Positions 17,426 through 26,346 of a stretch of DNA of 64,000 bases are shown one piece after another (the first letter of the stretch is position 1; each line of letters begins with the position of its first letter). The notes under the pieces were generated by a model that did no database searches, was not told where the DNA came from, and saw nothing but the letters and a program-made list of their open reading frames with translations. The translations under genes and the position numbers were made by a program. This DNA comes from an uncultured Chloroflexota bacterium (lineage in GTDB: Bacteria > Chloroflexota > UBA4733), in the NCBI GenBank assembly GCA_937967325.1, contig CALBSQ010000053.1, forward strand, positions 1-64,000. Reading direction: 5' to 3'.

Positions 17426-17555
17426 GCCGGCTCCTGGCGGCGGTCGCGGAGCTGGATGTCGGCCTCCATTTCGCTGGCGCTCATGCAGTACTCCCACCTC
17501 CGTACGGACTCGATCATACACGCGGTATACCTGTAGTTGTGTTGGGAGAGGACTG

Positions 17556-18569
17556 ATGCTGGACCAGGCCGCGCACGAGCCATGGCTGAGGCAGGACTGG
17601 CTGGCCCACGCCACTGCCTGGATTGACGGCGCGCTGGAGCACAACGGACTCCGCGTCAGCGGCGCGATTGAGCGACTGCACGCGGGTCGCTGGTCCACGG
17701 TCCTGCGGGCGCCAACGCGCGATGGCGACGTCTACTTCAAGGCGAGCGTACCACTCCCCACCTACGAGCCGGCCCTCACCGCGGCGCTCGCACGCCGGCG
17801 GCCCGACTGCATCGTGCGCGTGCTCGCTGCCGACGCGCAGCGCGGCTGGTTGCTGACGGCCCACGGCGGGATGAGACTCCGCGAGGTCATCCGGTCCGAC
17901 CGCGATCTCGGGCACTGGCTTCGGTTGCTGCCGATGTATGCGGCGCTACAGCTCGAGATGGGCGGCCGCGTCGATGAGCTGCTGGCGCTTGGCGTGCCGG
18001 ATCGGCGCCTGGCGCTGCTACCGGCCGGGTATGAGCGGTTGCTTGCCGACCGTGCCGCGCTGCACCTCGGTCAACCCTGGGGTCTCACGCTTGAGGAGCA
18101 GCAGGGCCTGCGGATGCTCATATCCCGCTTTACCGCGCTCTGCTCAGAGCTAGCCGGCTATCAGCTTCCCGCGACGCTCCACCACGGCGACCTCCACGAT
18201 GGCAACGTCCTCGTCCACGGTGGCCGCTATCGCTTTTTCGACTGGGGCAACAGCGTGGTGGCGCATCCCTTCTTCAGCCTGCGCACCACGCTCAAGAGCG
18301 CGCGCTACACCTTCGATCTCGGCGATGATGCCGGAGAGCTCGCGCGGCTTCGGGATTGTTACCTGGAGCCGTGGCTGCGCTATGCCTCACGGCGTGACCT
18401 GCTGGTGGCGCTCGAACTAGCCCATAGCGTGGGGATGGTGAGCAACGCGCTGACTTGGTACGACGTCCTGTCGCGTCCCGCCATCCCGCACCGCGAAGAC
18501 GATGATGAGCCGGTCCCACGATTGCTACGCGAGTTCCTGCATGCGCAGACCAATATGGCTGCTCGGTAA
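17556..18569 (+). CDS. Aminoglycoside phosphotransferase-family kinase
   Basis: About 337 residues form a protein-kinase-like phosphotransferase. The catalytic loop HHGDLHDGNVLV (near residue 210) and metal site RFFDWGNSVV (near residue 226) are intact, and lysine in VYFKASVPL (about residue 66) fits the ATP site. The ATG follows GGGAGAGG at good spacing; the open frame further upstream overlaps the beta-lactamase fragment and is not coding. The family phosphorylates antibiotics, choline, sugars or other hydroxyl compounds; the substrate is unknown. A TATAAT downstream (18606) starts the next unit. Confidence 0.75.
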   Translation: MLDQAAHEPWLRQDWLAHATAWIDGALEHNGLRVSGAIERLHAGRWSTVLRAPTRDGDVYFKASVPLPTYEPALTAALARRRPDCIVRVLAADAQRGWLLTAHGGMRLREVIRSDRDLGHWLRLLPMYAALQLEMGGRVDELLALGVPDRRLALLPAGYERLLADRAALHLGQPWGLTLEEQQGLRMLISRFTALCSELAGYQLPATLHHGDLHDGNVLVHGGRYRFFDWGNSVVAHPFFSLRTTLKSARYTFDLGDDAGELARLRDCYLEPWLRYASRRDLLVALELAHSVGMVSNALTWYDVLSRPAIPHREDDDEPVPRLLREFLHAQTNMAAR

Positions 18570-18605
18570 CAGGGTGGCCGGCGCATTGCTTGGGCGCCCT
18601 CTGCG

Positions 18606-18611
18606 TATAAT
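18606..18611 (+). promoter_or_regulatory. Candidate -10 box
   Basis: A perfect TATAAT lies 86 bases ahead of the binding-protein start at 18697. A clear -35 box at the right distance is lacking (TTGCTT is only 14 bases upstream), so strength is uncertain. Confidence 0.3.
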
Positions 18612-18696
18612 GGTCGCGCTCGTCACTAGGAGTATTCCGATTGCCCTGAGTGGGCTCGCGGGCCAGTCCAGATTCATCGTTTCGCAAAGGAGAAGG

Positions 18697-20130
18697 ATGG
18701 TGCAAGTCCCGCGTTCGCGCCGGCAGTTCCTAGTTGCCCTGAAGTCGGCCATGAGTATCGGCCTGCTCACGGCGTGCGGTGGGTCCCCGCAGAACGGCGC
18801 GGCGAGCGTCCCGGTTACGAGCGCCGCCAGCACACCCGCCAGGAGCGCCGCGACCAGGTCGTCCGGCAGCGCGGTGACCGCGAGCCAGCTCGCGAGCTCA
18901 TCCGCTGCCGCCCAGGCGCCCGCGGCGGGGCAGACCACCATCCGCCTGGCCCACTGGCAGAGCGGGTTGAGCGCGCAGCTCTTCGACAAGGTGTACACGC
19001 GCTTCCAACAGCTCACCCCGGCGATCAAGATCACGCAGGAGGTCACCCCCTTCGCCCAGTTCTTTCAGCGCCTCTTGACCGGCTTCGCCGGCGGGACCGC
19101 GCCGGACTGCTTCCACAGCAGCGGCAACTACGTGGTCGAGTTTGCCCAAAAAGGGACGCTCCTTGATCTCAGCTCCATCATCACTTCGAACAAGGTGGAC
19201 TTCAGTGGCATCTGGGTCGAGGACAGCGAGATGAAGTACCAGGGGAAGTGGTACGCGGTGCCGACCTGGAACACGGACGACATCCTGTACTACAACAAAA
19301 CGGCCTTCCAGAACGCCGGGGTCGCCGAGCCGACCGACGACTGGACCTGGAATGACATGCTGGCGGCGGCGCAGAAGCTGACCACGCGTGGGTCCGACGG
19401 CACGGTAAGCCTGTGGGGCGTCCAGATTCCTAACAGCGTCCAGGGTGGCTGGGCCTCGATGATCTATGCCAATGGCGGCGACTACATGAACGCCGAACAG
19501 ACCAAGACGACGCTCGACCAGCCCGGGGCGCTCGGCGCCTTGCAGTTCATCTACGAGCTCATGCAGATACACCGCGTGATGCCCACGGCGGTCGATACCG
19601 CTGAGCTTGCCAAGGCCGGCGTGACCGATCCACTCACCGCCGGCCGGTTTGCGATGTATACAGCCATCACGTCCAATGTGCCCAACTACACCGCGAGCGC
19701 GAAGTTCGATTGGGACATTGCCCTGATCCCGAAGAGCCCCACCACGGGCAAGAACGGCTCCGCCTACATCGTGCAACCGTCGAGCATCACCGGCACTACC
19801 AAAAATGCCGATAAGTGCTTCCAGCTCCTCCAGTTCACGATGAATGCCGAGGCGCAGCAGATCCTGGCGACCGACAAGGTGAAGTTCCCCGTCAACATCG
19901 CGGCCGCGTCGGACGCGCACGGCGGATACAGCACGCCGCCGCCGGCCCACATCGGCCGAGCGGTGGAGACGATGAGCTTCGCCAAGCCGTTCCACTTCTT
20001 CGCCACGGGCGCCGACTTCCAGACGAAACTGCAGAACGAGCTCAACAAAGCCTATCTCGGCCAGACCACGATGGACCAGGCGGCGAAGCAGGCTGTTACC
20101 GCCGGCGACGGGGTGCTTGCTCAGGGCTGA
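18697..20130 (+). CDS. ABC transporter substrate-binding lipoprotein (sugar type)
   Basis: This is a 477-residue family 1 binding protein. The ATG follows AAAGGAG at short spacing; the frame open to 18502 overlaps the preceding kinase gene and is not used. The signal has Arg8-Arg9 and the lipobox LLTAC with Cys27, followed by a Ser/Ala linker to about residue 75. The binding domain has the typical WYAVPTWNTDDILYYNK and DWTWNDMLAAAQKLT blocks. As with its paralogues here, no importer permease is adjacent; it is convergent with an adenosine deaminase gene. Confidence 0.85.
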   Translation: MVQVPRSRRQFLVALKSAMSIGLLTACGGSPQNGAASVPVTSAASTPARSAATRSSGSAVTASQLASSSAAAQAPAAGQTTIRLAHWQSGLSAQLFDKVYTRFQQLTPAIKITQEVTPFAQFFQRLLTGFAGGTAPDCFHSSGNYVVEFAQKGTLLDLSSIITSNKVDFSGIWVEDSEMKYQGKWYAVPTWNTDDILYYNKTAFQNAGVAEPTDDWTWNDMLAAAQKLTTRGSDGTVSLWGVQIPNSVQGGWASMIYANGGDYMNAEQTKTTLDQPGALGALQFIYELMQIHRVMPTAVDTAELAKAGVTDPLTAGRFAMYTAITSNVPNYTASAKFDWDIALIPKSPTTGKNGSAYIVQPSSITGTTKNADKCFQLLQFTMNAEAQQILATDKVKFPVNIAAASDAHGGYSTPPPAHIGRAVETMSFAKPFHFFATGADFQTKLQNELNKAYLGQTTMDQAAKQAVTAGDGVLAQG

Positions 20131-20153
20131 GGCTGTCGCCACGGGCCGACCGT

Positions 20154-21179
20154 TCATTGGCCAGGCGCCACCGCCGCTCGCATGGCGCTGCGCTGGGCCT
20201 CGTTCAAGAAAGCGATCTCAATGGCGTTCTCCTGCGCCTGCCGGACCTGCCCTGCAGACAATCCGGCCGCGGAGGCAGCGACTGTCAGCTCGTGCTCGAG
20301 GGTGATGCCGCTGGTGACGGGGTCGTCGGTGTTGATCGTGGCGAGCAGGCCGCGCTCCAGGAACTGTCGCAGCGGGTGGTGGGCGTAGTCAGGCGCCGCT
20401 CCCGTTTGCACATTGCTGGTGAGGCAGGCTTCGATGCCGATGCGGTGTTCCAGCATGTGGTCCAGTAGGCGCTCGTCCTGGACAGCGCGTGTGGCGTGGC
20501 CGATGCGCTCGGCGCCCAGCTCGCGGATGGCCGCCCAGACGCTCTCCGCCCCAGCCGCCTCGCCAGCGTGGGCGGTGACGCGCCAGCCGGCGTCGCGAGC
20601 GCGTCGGAAGTGCTCGCGGTACAGCGCGGCCGGCCAGCGCGCCTCATCCCCGGCCAGGTCGAGGCCGGCAATCTGGTCGCGGTAGGCCAGTAGTACCTCC
20701 AGCGCCTGCCAAGCCAGGTCCGGCTCCGTTCGGCCCGTCCCGCCGATCAGGTTGGTCCGAACGCCGAAGTCGCGCTGGCCGCGACGAGCGCCGTCGATCG
20801 TCGCCTCCACCACGCCCTCTGGAGGGAGTCTGTGCTGCGCGTACGTCCCCGGGCCGAAGCGCAGCTCGAGGTACGCAATCCCCTCTCGCGACGCGTCCTC
20901 AACGCACTCATAAGCCACCCGCGCGCAAACGTCCAGGTCGACCAGCGCCAATGATGCCGGTGCAAGCCTGGTGAGGAAGGTCGGGAGGTCAGGCAACGGT
21001 GTCGTGACCTGGGCGAGCGGGCGCAGCGCGTCGAGCGTGCGCGGCAACGGCAGGTCGTGCTGCGTCGCGATCTCCAGGATGGTCTCCAAGCGCACACTGC
21101 CGGTGAGATGGCGGTGCAGATCGACGCGCGGGAGTATCACGGGAGGATCGGCAGCGAGGAGCCCGGTGTTATGCGTCAT
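20154..21179 (-). CDS. add: Adenosine deaminase family protein
   Basis: This 341-residue zinc hydrolase should convert adenosine (or a related aminopurine or nucleoside) to inosine in purine salvage. All family motifs are present: the metal-binding DLHRHLTGS near residue 20, VTAHAGEAAGAESVW near residue 200 with zinc His and catalytic Glu nearby, AERIGHATR, CLTSNVQTGA and the TINTDDP aspartates near residue 290. The length is normal. The exact nucleoside preference cannot be read from these motifs, so the gene name is tentative. Confidence 0.8.
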   Translation of the reverse strand: MTHNTGLLAADPPVILPRVDLHRHLTGSVRLETILEIATQHDLPLPRTLDALRPLAQVTTPLPDLPTFLTRLAPASLALVDLDVCARVAYECVEDASREGIAYLELRFGPGTYAQHRLPPEGVVEATIDGARRGQRDFGVRTNLIGGTGRTEPDLAWQALEVLLAYRDQIAGLDLAGDEARWPAALYREHFRRARDAGWRVTAHAGEAAGAESVWAAIRELGAERIGHATRAVQDERLLDHMLEHRIGIEACLTSNVQTGAAPDYAHHPLRQFLERGLLATINTDDPVTSGITLEHELTVAASAAGLSAGQVRQAQENAIEIAFLNEAQRSAMRAAVAPGQ

Positions 21180-21513
21180 TGGAGCGGGATTGTAGTGTCA
21201 CGTCAGGCTGCGCGCATTGGCGACCCGGACATGAACAGGCGTGGTCAACAAGCACGCATGAGCGGTCGATGTGGCATCTTCGATGGAGTTCCCGGCGACC
21301 CCGGTCGCCGGGGGATCGCCGCGACCACCTGAAGCGCCCTGAGCGTCGTGGCTCATTGGAGGAGCCACACATGCTGCTACACTCCGGGCGTGGACGACGA
21401 GCGGGGCCGGCTGCTGGGCAGCGTCGAGCGGTGGTTCGGGGCGGGCGATCAGGTCGCGCACTACGGCAACGAGGCAGCGCAAGGAGCGACGCCGGCCGAG
21501 CTCTCAGTGAACG
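21180..21513. other. 334-base region with a gene remnant
   Basis: This separates the adenosine deaminase and VapC-like genes. It contains the short open piece listed at 21390. Other frames here look like shadows. Confidence 0.4.
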
Positions 21514-21515
21514 TT
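21390..21515 (+). pseudogene. Possible 5' remnant of an unidentified gene
   Basis: A GTG just downstream of CTACACT, a possible -10 box placed for a leaderless message, opens a frame beginning VDDERGRLLGSVERWF and continuing GAGDQVAHYGNEAAQG. The composition looks like real protein, perhaps the start of a methyltransferase-type gene, but it fades into the end of the VapC-like gene. This is weakly supported. Confidence 0.25.
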
Positions 21516-21924
21516 ACCCCCTCGGTGCGAGCAGCACCTTCAGATCAGGCACCCGCTGAAAGTCCTGATCGGTCGTGACCAAGGTGAGCCCAAACTCCAA
21601 AGCCGTACCAGCAATCAACGTGTCGATATCGCCGATCAATCCTAGACCGTAGGGAGGACGGAGTGCTCGCCGGATATCAGCATAGCGATCGAGGATGGAG
21701 AACGTAAGCATGTACGGCTGCACCACCTCGATCAGATCCCGGAGCGCGCTGTGGTGCCGCGGGAAGTTCGGCTTGCCCTTGAGGTGCTCAACCATCTCGC
21801 CATAGACTATGATGCTCGTTGCCGCCTCTTGATTGCTAATCCAGGGCGAGATGAGCGTCACCGCGAACTGTCGATGAGCAAGATATGCCGCTAACAGGGT
21901 AGTGTCAAGCAGGTAACGGATCAC
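21514..21924 (-). CDS. PIN-domain toxin (VapC-like)
   Basis: This 136-residue PIN-fold protein is a predicted metal-dependent ribonuclease toxin. Candidate acidic residues are Asp7 in YLLDTTLLA, Glu in VYGEMVEHL (about residue 43), Asp in IGDIDTLIAGTA (about residue 98) and Asp in LVTTDQDFQRV. It overlaps the upstream gene's stop by four bases (ATGA), so the two are translationally coupled. Base composition is lower in GC than the surroundings, which fits horizontal spread of toxin-antitoxin pairs. Confidence 0.8.
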   Translation of the reverse strand: MIRYLLDTTLLAAYLAHRQFAVTLISPWISNQEAATSIIVYGEMVEHLKGKPNFPRHHSALRDLIEVVQPYMLTFSILDRYADIRRALRPPYGLGLIGDIDTLIAGTALEFGLTLVTTDQDFQRVPDLKVLLAPRG

Positions 21925-22187
21925 TCGTCGAGCGATATTGGTGGCGTCGGCGGATTGGCACGGCGGATCTCGTGCAGATTAGCTTCCATATCCCCCCAGT
22001 CCATGTCGCTCCACGCACCTGGCAGATTCAGTGCCGTCTGGATCGCTTCCTGGGTAACGCTCGCTCTTGCTTCTGCCTCTGAAGTGACGTATCGCACTAC
22101 CTCTTGGTCGCCACATCGACTAATAACGGCAATGAGCGGTTGACCTCTCTCCAACAGTACATTACTTGTCGCGCCGATTCTCGCCAT
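21921..22187 (-). CDS. VapB-like antitoxin
   Basis: This 88-residue protein directly precedes the PIN-toxin gene and overlaps it by four bases. Its C-terminus (LNLPGAWSDMDWGDMEANLH, then PTPPISL) matches a pattern seen in antitoxins partnered with PIN toxins. It should bind and block the toxin. The N-terminal DNA-binding type was not identified. Confidence 0.65.
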   Translation of the reverse strand: MARIGATSNVLLERGQPLIAVISRCGDQEVVRYVTSEAEARASVTQEAIQTALNLPGAWSDMDWGDMEANLHEIRRANPPTPPISLDE

Positions 22188-22405
22188 TCGACCCTACCAT
22201 TGCTGATGCCTAGCAGACGCCACCATTGTAGCACGGCTACCTACGATGCCTCGCCTGCTCCCATCAGCTCCTTTTGCTCCACGAGGTGAACCGAACTGCC
22301 AGCCCGCTGCCAATCTGAGCAATCAAGCTCAGAAACTCTACCCGTCTTTGGGCGACGCACCCCGGGGCGGCCCGGTCTATCCGGCCGCCGAAAAGAGTTC
22401 CCCGT
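22188..22405. other. Intergenic region with a possible antitoxin tail remnant
   Basis: On the minus strand near 22264-22345 a frame ends RRVEFLSLIAQIGSGLAVRF, which resembles the C-terminus of helix-turn-helix antitoxin-type proteins. The rest of such a gene is absent. Support is weak. Confidence 0.25.
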
Positions 22406-23305
22406 TCACGTCCACCTCGACAACCCGCCGTCGTTGCGCGCCTTGGCGAGGCCGGCGGCGAAAAGCGCCGCCCCCAGCGCGGGCAGGATAAGGGCTGCGC
22501 AAGCGAGGGCGATCGGGTCGGCCTGTACCGCACTCAGGCTGCCGATCTCTAGCAGTGGCGGCGAGCCGGCGTTCGCCAACAGCAGTCGCCGGGCGGCATC
22601 GATGGCGTAGGTCTGGGGCAACAGCATGGCCAGCGCATGCAGCCAACCGGGCAGCAGCGTGATCGGGAAGTAGACGCCGGTCACCAGCCCCTGGAGGATG
22701 CCGACGATCCAGGAGATGGGGTCGTTCCAGCCCTTGGCGTTGATCAGCATGAACATCGCCGCCGACATCAACCCGAAGCCGAGCACGGCCACGGCCGCCA
22801 GCAGGAGCGCCAGGAGGGTAAGCAGCCCGTTGACTCCTGTCGTCTGCACGTGCGCGCCGAAGGCCCAGCCCACCGCCGCCAGGATCAGCACGTTGAGGAG
22901 CGTGCGCGCGTAGCTCCAGCCGACCTGCGACAGCACCGATAGGCCCACGGGGCAGGGTGAGAGCAGGATGGTCTCCAGGCGCTGCATCCAGTAGTCCATG
23001 GACAGCGCCTGGTAGGGGCCGCTCAAGCTCGCGCTCATCACCGAGTTGAAGACGATGCCGATGGCCAGGAAGGCGGTGTAGTTGGTCTGCCAGGCTTGCT
23101 GCCCGCTCGCCACGAGCGTTGTACCGAGGAAGAAGAAGACACTCGCCTGCGCCGCGCCGCCTAATAGGTCCATGACCATGCTGACCCGAAAGCGCAGCCA
23201 GAGCCGCGCGTTGCGACCGAGCAGGACGGACAGGATGCGCAGCATGTAGCCGGGGCCGCCCAGCGGCGCCTGCTCGAGCCCTGAGGAGAGTGCTTGGCTC
23301 GCCAT
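22406..23305 (-). CDS. ABC-2 type transporter permease
   Basis: This 299-residue membrane protein has six hydrophobic segments and the ABC-2 family pattern, including the conserved central region ending GVYFPITLLPGWLHALAML and QTYAIDAARRLLL. It would form the channel of an exporter of a drug, lipid or polysaccharide. Its start abuts the stop of the upstream ATPase gene, so the two form an operon. That ATPase gene is damaged, so this permease may lack an energising partner. Confidence 0.8.
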   Translation of the reverse strand: MASQALSSGLEQAPLGGPGYMLRILSVLLGRNARLWLRFRVSMVMDLLGGAAQASVFFFLGTTLVASGQQAWQTNYTAFLAIGIVFNSVMSASLSGPYQALSMDYWMQRLETILLSPCPVGLSVLSQVGWSYARTLLNVLILAAVGWAFGAHVQTTGVNGLLTLLALLLAAVAVLGFGLMSAAMFMLINAKGWNDPISWIVGILQGLVTGVYFPITLLPGWLHALAMLLPQTYAIDAARRLLLANAGSPPLLEIGSLSAVQADPIALACAALILPALGAALFAAGLAKARNDGGLSRWT

Positions 23306-24125
23306 CAGTCCAGACTCCTTCCCGTCCGTCGCAGGAAGACATCCTCCAGCGTCGCCCCGGCCGGGGTGATGCTCACGACGGCGCTGCCGGCCGCTTCTAG
23401 CGCGGCGCGGACATCCGCGGCTTGGACGCCCGGCCGCAGGTGGACGCGCAGCCGGCCGGCTCCTTGGCGATCGAGTGACTCGACGTGGTGCAGTGTTAGC
23501 TTGCGCTCCTGTAGGGAGCGGATCGCTTCCGGCGAACAGGAGGACAGGGCGAGCTCCAGGACGCAGTCGCCGAGACCGGAAGCCAGCGCCGCCGGGCGGT
23601 CGCAGGCGATGACCTGGCCGCGATCGACGATGGCGACGCGGTCGGCCAGTTGTTCGGCTTCGGCCATGTTGTGCGTAGTCAGGATCACCGTCTGGCCCAG
23701 CCGGCGGTTCAGCTCGTTACGGATGAAGTCGCGGATCTGGTAGGCCCCGGCCGGATCGACGTTCGCGGTCGGCTCATCCAGCATGAAGACGGGCGTGCGC
23801 AGAAGCAGGCCCTTGGCGATGGCCAGCCGGGCGCGCATGCCGCTGGAGAGGTGCTCCGGCTTCTCCTCCAGCCACGCCCCCAGGCCGACCACGTCGAGGG
23901 CCTCGCGGATGCGCTGCTGCGCCGTCCGGCGGTCGGCCGCAGCGTCGTCGCCAGGATCTTGATCAGGGTCGTCTTCCCTGCGCCGTTCGGCCCCAGGATG
24001 GCGAAGAACTCGCCGGGCCGAACGCTCACGCTGACGCCGTCGAGCGCGACGATGGCGGCGCGCTTCGAGCCAAGATCGACCGCCCGCACCAGCAGGCGTG
24101 GCTCCCCCCTTCGCGGCTCAGGCAT
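23305..24125 (-). pseudogene. ABC exporter ATPase with internal deletion and frameshift
   Basis: The 5' part encodes LDGVSVSVRPGEFFAILG and the Walker A motif GPNGAGKTT, then ILATTLRPTAG. The 3' part, in another frame, begins RRTAQQRIREALDVVGLGAW and carries the signature LSSGM, Walker B VFMLDEPTANVD and the switch His in TTHNMAEAEQLAD. About 50-60 residues containing the Q-loop are missing at the join near 23940. The sequence there, GACCGCCGGA, fits both the end of the first part and the start of the second, as expected for deletion between short direct repeats. The start overlaps the end of the sigma-factor gene. Confidence 0.7.
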
Positions 24126-25222
24126 TGCGATTCGATCAGCAGACGCGACGAGCACTCCCAGAAGGCCCGCCAGGCGGGCAGCGTGGAGTCAACGGCGGTG
24201 ACGGAGGATTGCCATGCCGTTTCGGCGCAGTCGCGGCAGTGCCACTTGACCTCGTACCCGGCCCGGTCCCAGAAGCGCGCATGCACCAGCGGCGCTCCAC
24301 ACCGCTCACAAGTAGGCGCCGGCGTGCGCAAGAGACGGCGGACCTGACCGTCCAGCAGCTCGCTGCCGCGGCGCAGCGCACCGTCGAGCGAGGCATGCCG
24401 TTGCAGCGGCAGGGGATAGCTGATCCAGTAAAGGTTCCCCGGACAACAGACCGGGCAGGTTGCGTACAGATGCAACGGCCGGTCCGGGCTTATCCCCGGC
24501 TGCAAGCGACCGCGGAGACGCTGCCGGCCACAGACCGAGCACCAGCTCAGGAGCTCCTCCGTCTCGTCGCTGCATTGCGCCGCTACGTCCCGCAAGCGCC
24601 GCGTTGCGCGATAGACGGTTCCCTCGACGGCCCTCGGCGAGAGACCAAGCCGCCGGCCAATCTCCTGCTGGGACTGTCTGGCCTCGTGGTACAGCAGCAG
24701 GACCGCGCGCTCTCGGGGTGACAGGAGGCGCAACAACCGGCTGAGGAGGTCACGCGCCTCGACATCCCCAAAGGCGCCAGCAGCGGCAACGTTTTCCAGC
24801 AGCGGCAAGTCCTCGAATCCGGCGTGCCCCGTGACCTCCAGCGAGCGCTCCCGCTGCCGCGCTCGCTCGCGGCGCAGCCACTGGCGGGCGGCATTCTGGA
24901 CCACCGTGGCGATCCAGTGCGGGAAGGCGGCGGAGTGCTGCAGCGTCGCCAGCCCGCGCGCCGCCTGCCACAGAGCCTCCTGAACGACGTCCGCCGCGTC
25001 GGCCTCATTGGCCACGTACGTCCGGGCGATCCGCCAGACCAGCGGGCGGCAGCGCTCGATCAACTGCTCCAGCGACGCCGCAGCCACCGCCGCGTCCTGC
25101 TGAGCCCCAGCGCACTGCTCCACAAGCGCAGCGACCTCCTCATCGCCGGCAAACGCCCTCCAGGTCGCCCTGGTGGCGCGGTGCGCCTCCACCTCGACCC
25201 CCAGCTCGCTGCTCCCGACCAT
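24026..25222 (-). CDS. ECF-like sigma factor with C-terminal zinc-finger region
   Basis: About 398 residues. The first half has sigma-70 region 2 (ARTYVANEADAADVVQEALW) and region 4 (LLSPRERAVLLLYHEARQSQ then IGRRLGLSPRAVEGTVYRA), so it should direct RNA polymerase to selected promoters. The second half holds paired cysteines (CSVCG, CPVCC, CERCG, CRDC) suggesting one or two zinc-binding modules, unusual for a sigma factor and possibly an on-board sensor. The ATG follows AGGGGGGAG; an ATG 21 codons upstream lacks one. The last 40 or so residues overlap the damaged ABC gene and look unnatural after RAFWE, so the 3' end may be a deletion join. Confidence 0.75.
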   Translation of the reverse strand: MVGSSELGVEVEAHRATRATWRAFAGDEEVAALVEQCAGAQQDAAVAAASLEQLIERCRPLVWRIARTYVANEADAADVVQEALWQAARGLATLQHSAAFPHWIATVVQNAARQWLRRERARQRERSLEVTGHAGFEDLPLLENVAAAGAFGDVEARDLLSRLLRLLSPRERAVLLLYHEARQSQQEIGRRLGLSPRAVEGTVYRATRRLRDVAAQCSDETEELLSWCSVCGRQRLRGRLQPGISPDRPLHLYATCPVCCPGNLYWISYPLPLQRHASLDGALRRGSELLDGQVRRLLRTPAPTCERCGAPLVHARFWDRAGYEVKWHCRDCAETAWQSSVTAVDSTLPAWRAFWECSSRLLIESQCLSREGGSHACWCGRSILARSAPPSSRSTASA

Positions 25223-25341
25223 CGACGCTCCCCCCTTCAATTGCGACTCTACATCATGAGATGCACGGTTCAGGCGAGATCCCACGTGCAGCCGGACGCC
25301 CCTCCATGGCGCGCCGAAAACGGGAGCGTGGTAGCATCGAG

Positions 25342-25437
25342 ATGCACGGGCTGTTCCTCGGCCTTGCCACCTATGGCCTGTTCATGCTCGGGCTGGTGCT
25401 GATCTCCTTCACTGTTGGGAAGGGAGCGGCGAACTGA
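25342..25437 (+). CDS. Small single-span membrane peptide
   Basis: This 31-codon frame encodes an almost entirely hydrophobic peptide: MHGLFLGLATYGLFMLGLVL followed by ISFTVGKGAAN. Such a product would span the membrane once. It lies 38 bases before a lipoprotein gene on the same strand. There is no convincing ribosome binding site, so expression is uncertain; the coherent hydrophobic pattern is the evidence. Confidence 0.35.
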   Translation: MHGLFLGLATYGLFMLGLVLISFTVGKGAAN

Positions 25438-25475
25438 TACCGCTTCAGACAAGGGAGCGTCGAATCTGTCTGCTC

Positions 25476-25994
25476 ATGGGCATGCTCGTCGCGATATTCC
25501 TCCTCGCGCTGGTCGCATGCACCCGGCCTTTCGGTGCGGCATCTCCGCCGAGTCGCTGCGGCCCGCCCAGTCCGATCGATCCGCGTTTCCACGTGGCGGT
25601 GGCCGGGCCGCTGGTCTTCTATGGCGGTCTAGACACCACCCATGCGATTGTCGGGGACTTCGCTCCGGGCATTCCAGCCAAGGTGGGCATCTCGGCCCTC
25701 CACCCCATCACCACGCCGCTCACGCTGGAAGGCTGGGACTGCGCGAGCGGAAAGCGGCTGCGCTTCTGGTACCATCCGGGCAGCCCATTCGACTCCGTGC
25801 CGGTCACCGCGGCACAGCTTGCTGCCGCGGGGGACCTGACGGCGGTCCTGCCGCCGGACGATCGGGGGTTCTACCCGGGCTATATACTGTTCACTCATCC
25901 CGGCAACTGGAAGGTCGAGGTACGCCAGGGCGATCAGATGCTCGGCTCCGTGGTCTTCGACGTGCTGGACCCGAACGACCGGGGGAGCGACTAA
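25476..25994 (+). CDS. Putative lipoprotein of unknown function
   Basis: This 172-residue protein starts with a hydrophobic signal and lipobox LLALVAC (Cys near residue 15), so it is probably membrane-anchored and exposed outside. The rest is Pro/Gly-rich with beta-type patterns such as FHVAVAGPLVFYGG and PGNWKVEVRQGDQ, compatible with an Ig-like fold. No enzyme motif was found. AAGGGAG lies rather far (about 18 bases) upstream of the ATG. Confidence 0.6.
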   Translation: MGMLVAIFLLALVACTRPFGAASPPSRCGPPSPIDPRFHVAVAGPLVFYGGLDTTHAIVGDFAPGIPAKVGISALHPITTPLTLEGWDCASGKRLRFWYHPGSPFDSVPVTAAQLAAAGDLTAVLPPDDRGFYPGYILFTHPGNWKVEVRQGDQMLGSVVFDVLDPNDRGSD

Positions 25995-26046
25995 CCCGGA
26001 ATGTGTGATCGTGCGCTGCGAAAGTTACGCTCTGAGGAGGCAGACA

Positions 26047-26346
26047 ATGTTCGTCGTGATCCGCGAGAATACGTTCGATCCCAAGAAGCTGGTGAGGGGA
26101 CAGGCTCAGCTTGAGGAGTTCGCTGCGCTGCACGCCCGGCAGCCGGGATACAAGGGCAACCTGGTGGTGGATGCCGGCAACGGCCGCGCTATCGCGGTAA
26201 CGCTCTGGGACTCCGAGGAGCAAGGGGCCGCCGCCCGCGCCGTCGTGGAGCCCGCTGCTGTCCGCCTGCTCCAACCGCTACTGACCGTCCCGTCGCGCCT
26301 GCTGGGCAGTGGTAACGTCGTGAGCCAGGACCTCGTGACGGAGTAA
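26047..26346 (+). CDS. Small ABM-like (dimeric alpha/beta barrel) protein
   Basis: This 99-residue protein begins MFVVIRENTFDP and has LHARQPGYKGNLVVDAGNGR and AVTLWDSEEQGAAA, which matches the layout of antibiotic-biosynthesis-monooxygenase-like ferredoxin-fold proteins. GAGGAGG eight bases ahead of the ATG sets the start. These proteins range from monooxygenases to stress proteins, and no specific role can be assigned. Confidence 0.6.
   Translation: MFVVIRENTFDPKKLVRGQAQLEEFAALHARQPGYKGNLVVDAGNGRAIAVTLWDSEEQGAAARAVVEPAAVRLLQPLLTVPSRLLGSGNVVSQDLVTE

Noticed and set aside
18898..20157. 419-codon minus-strand frame
   Set aside because: It is antisense to the binding-protein gene, with no recognisable domain.
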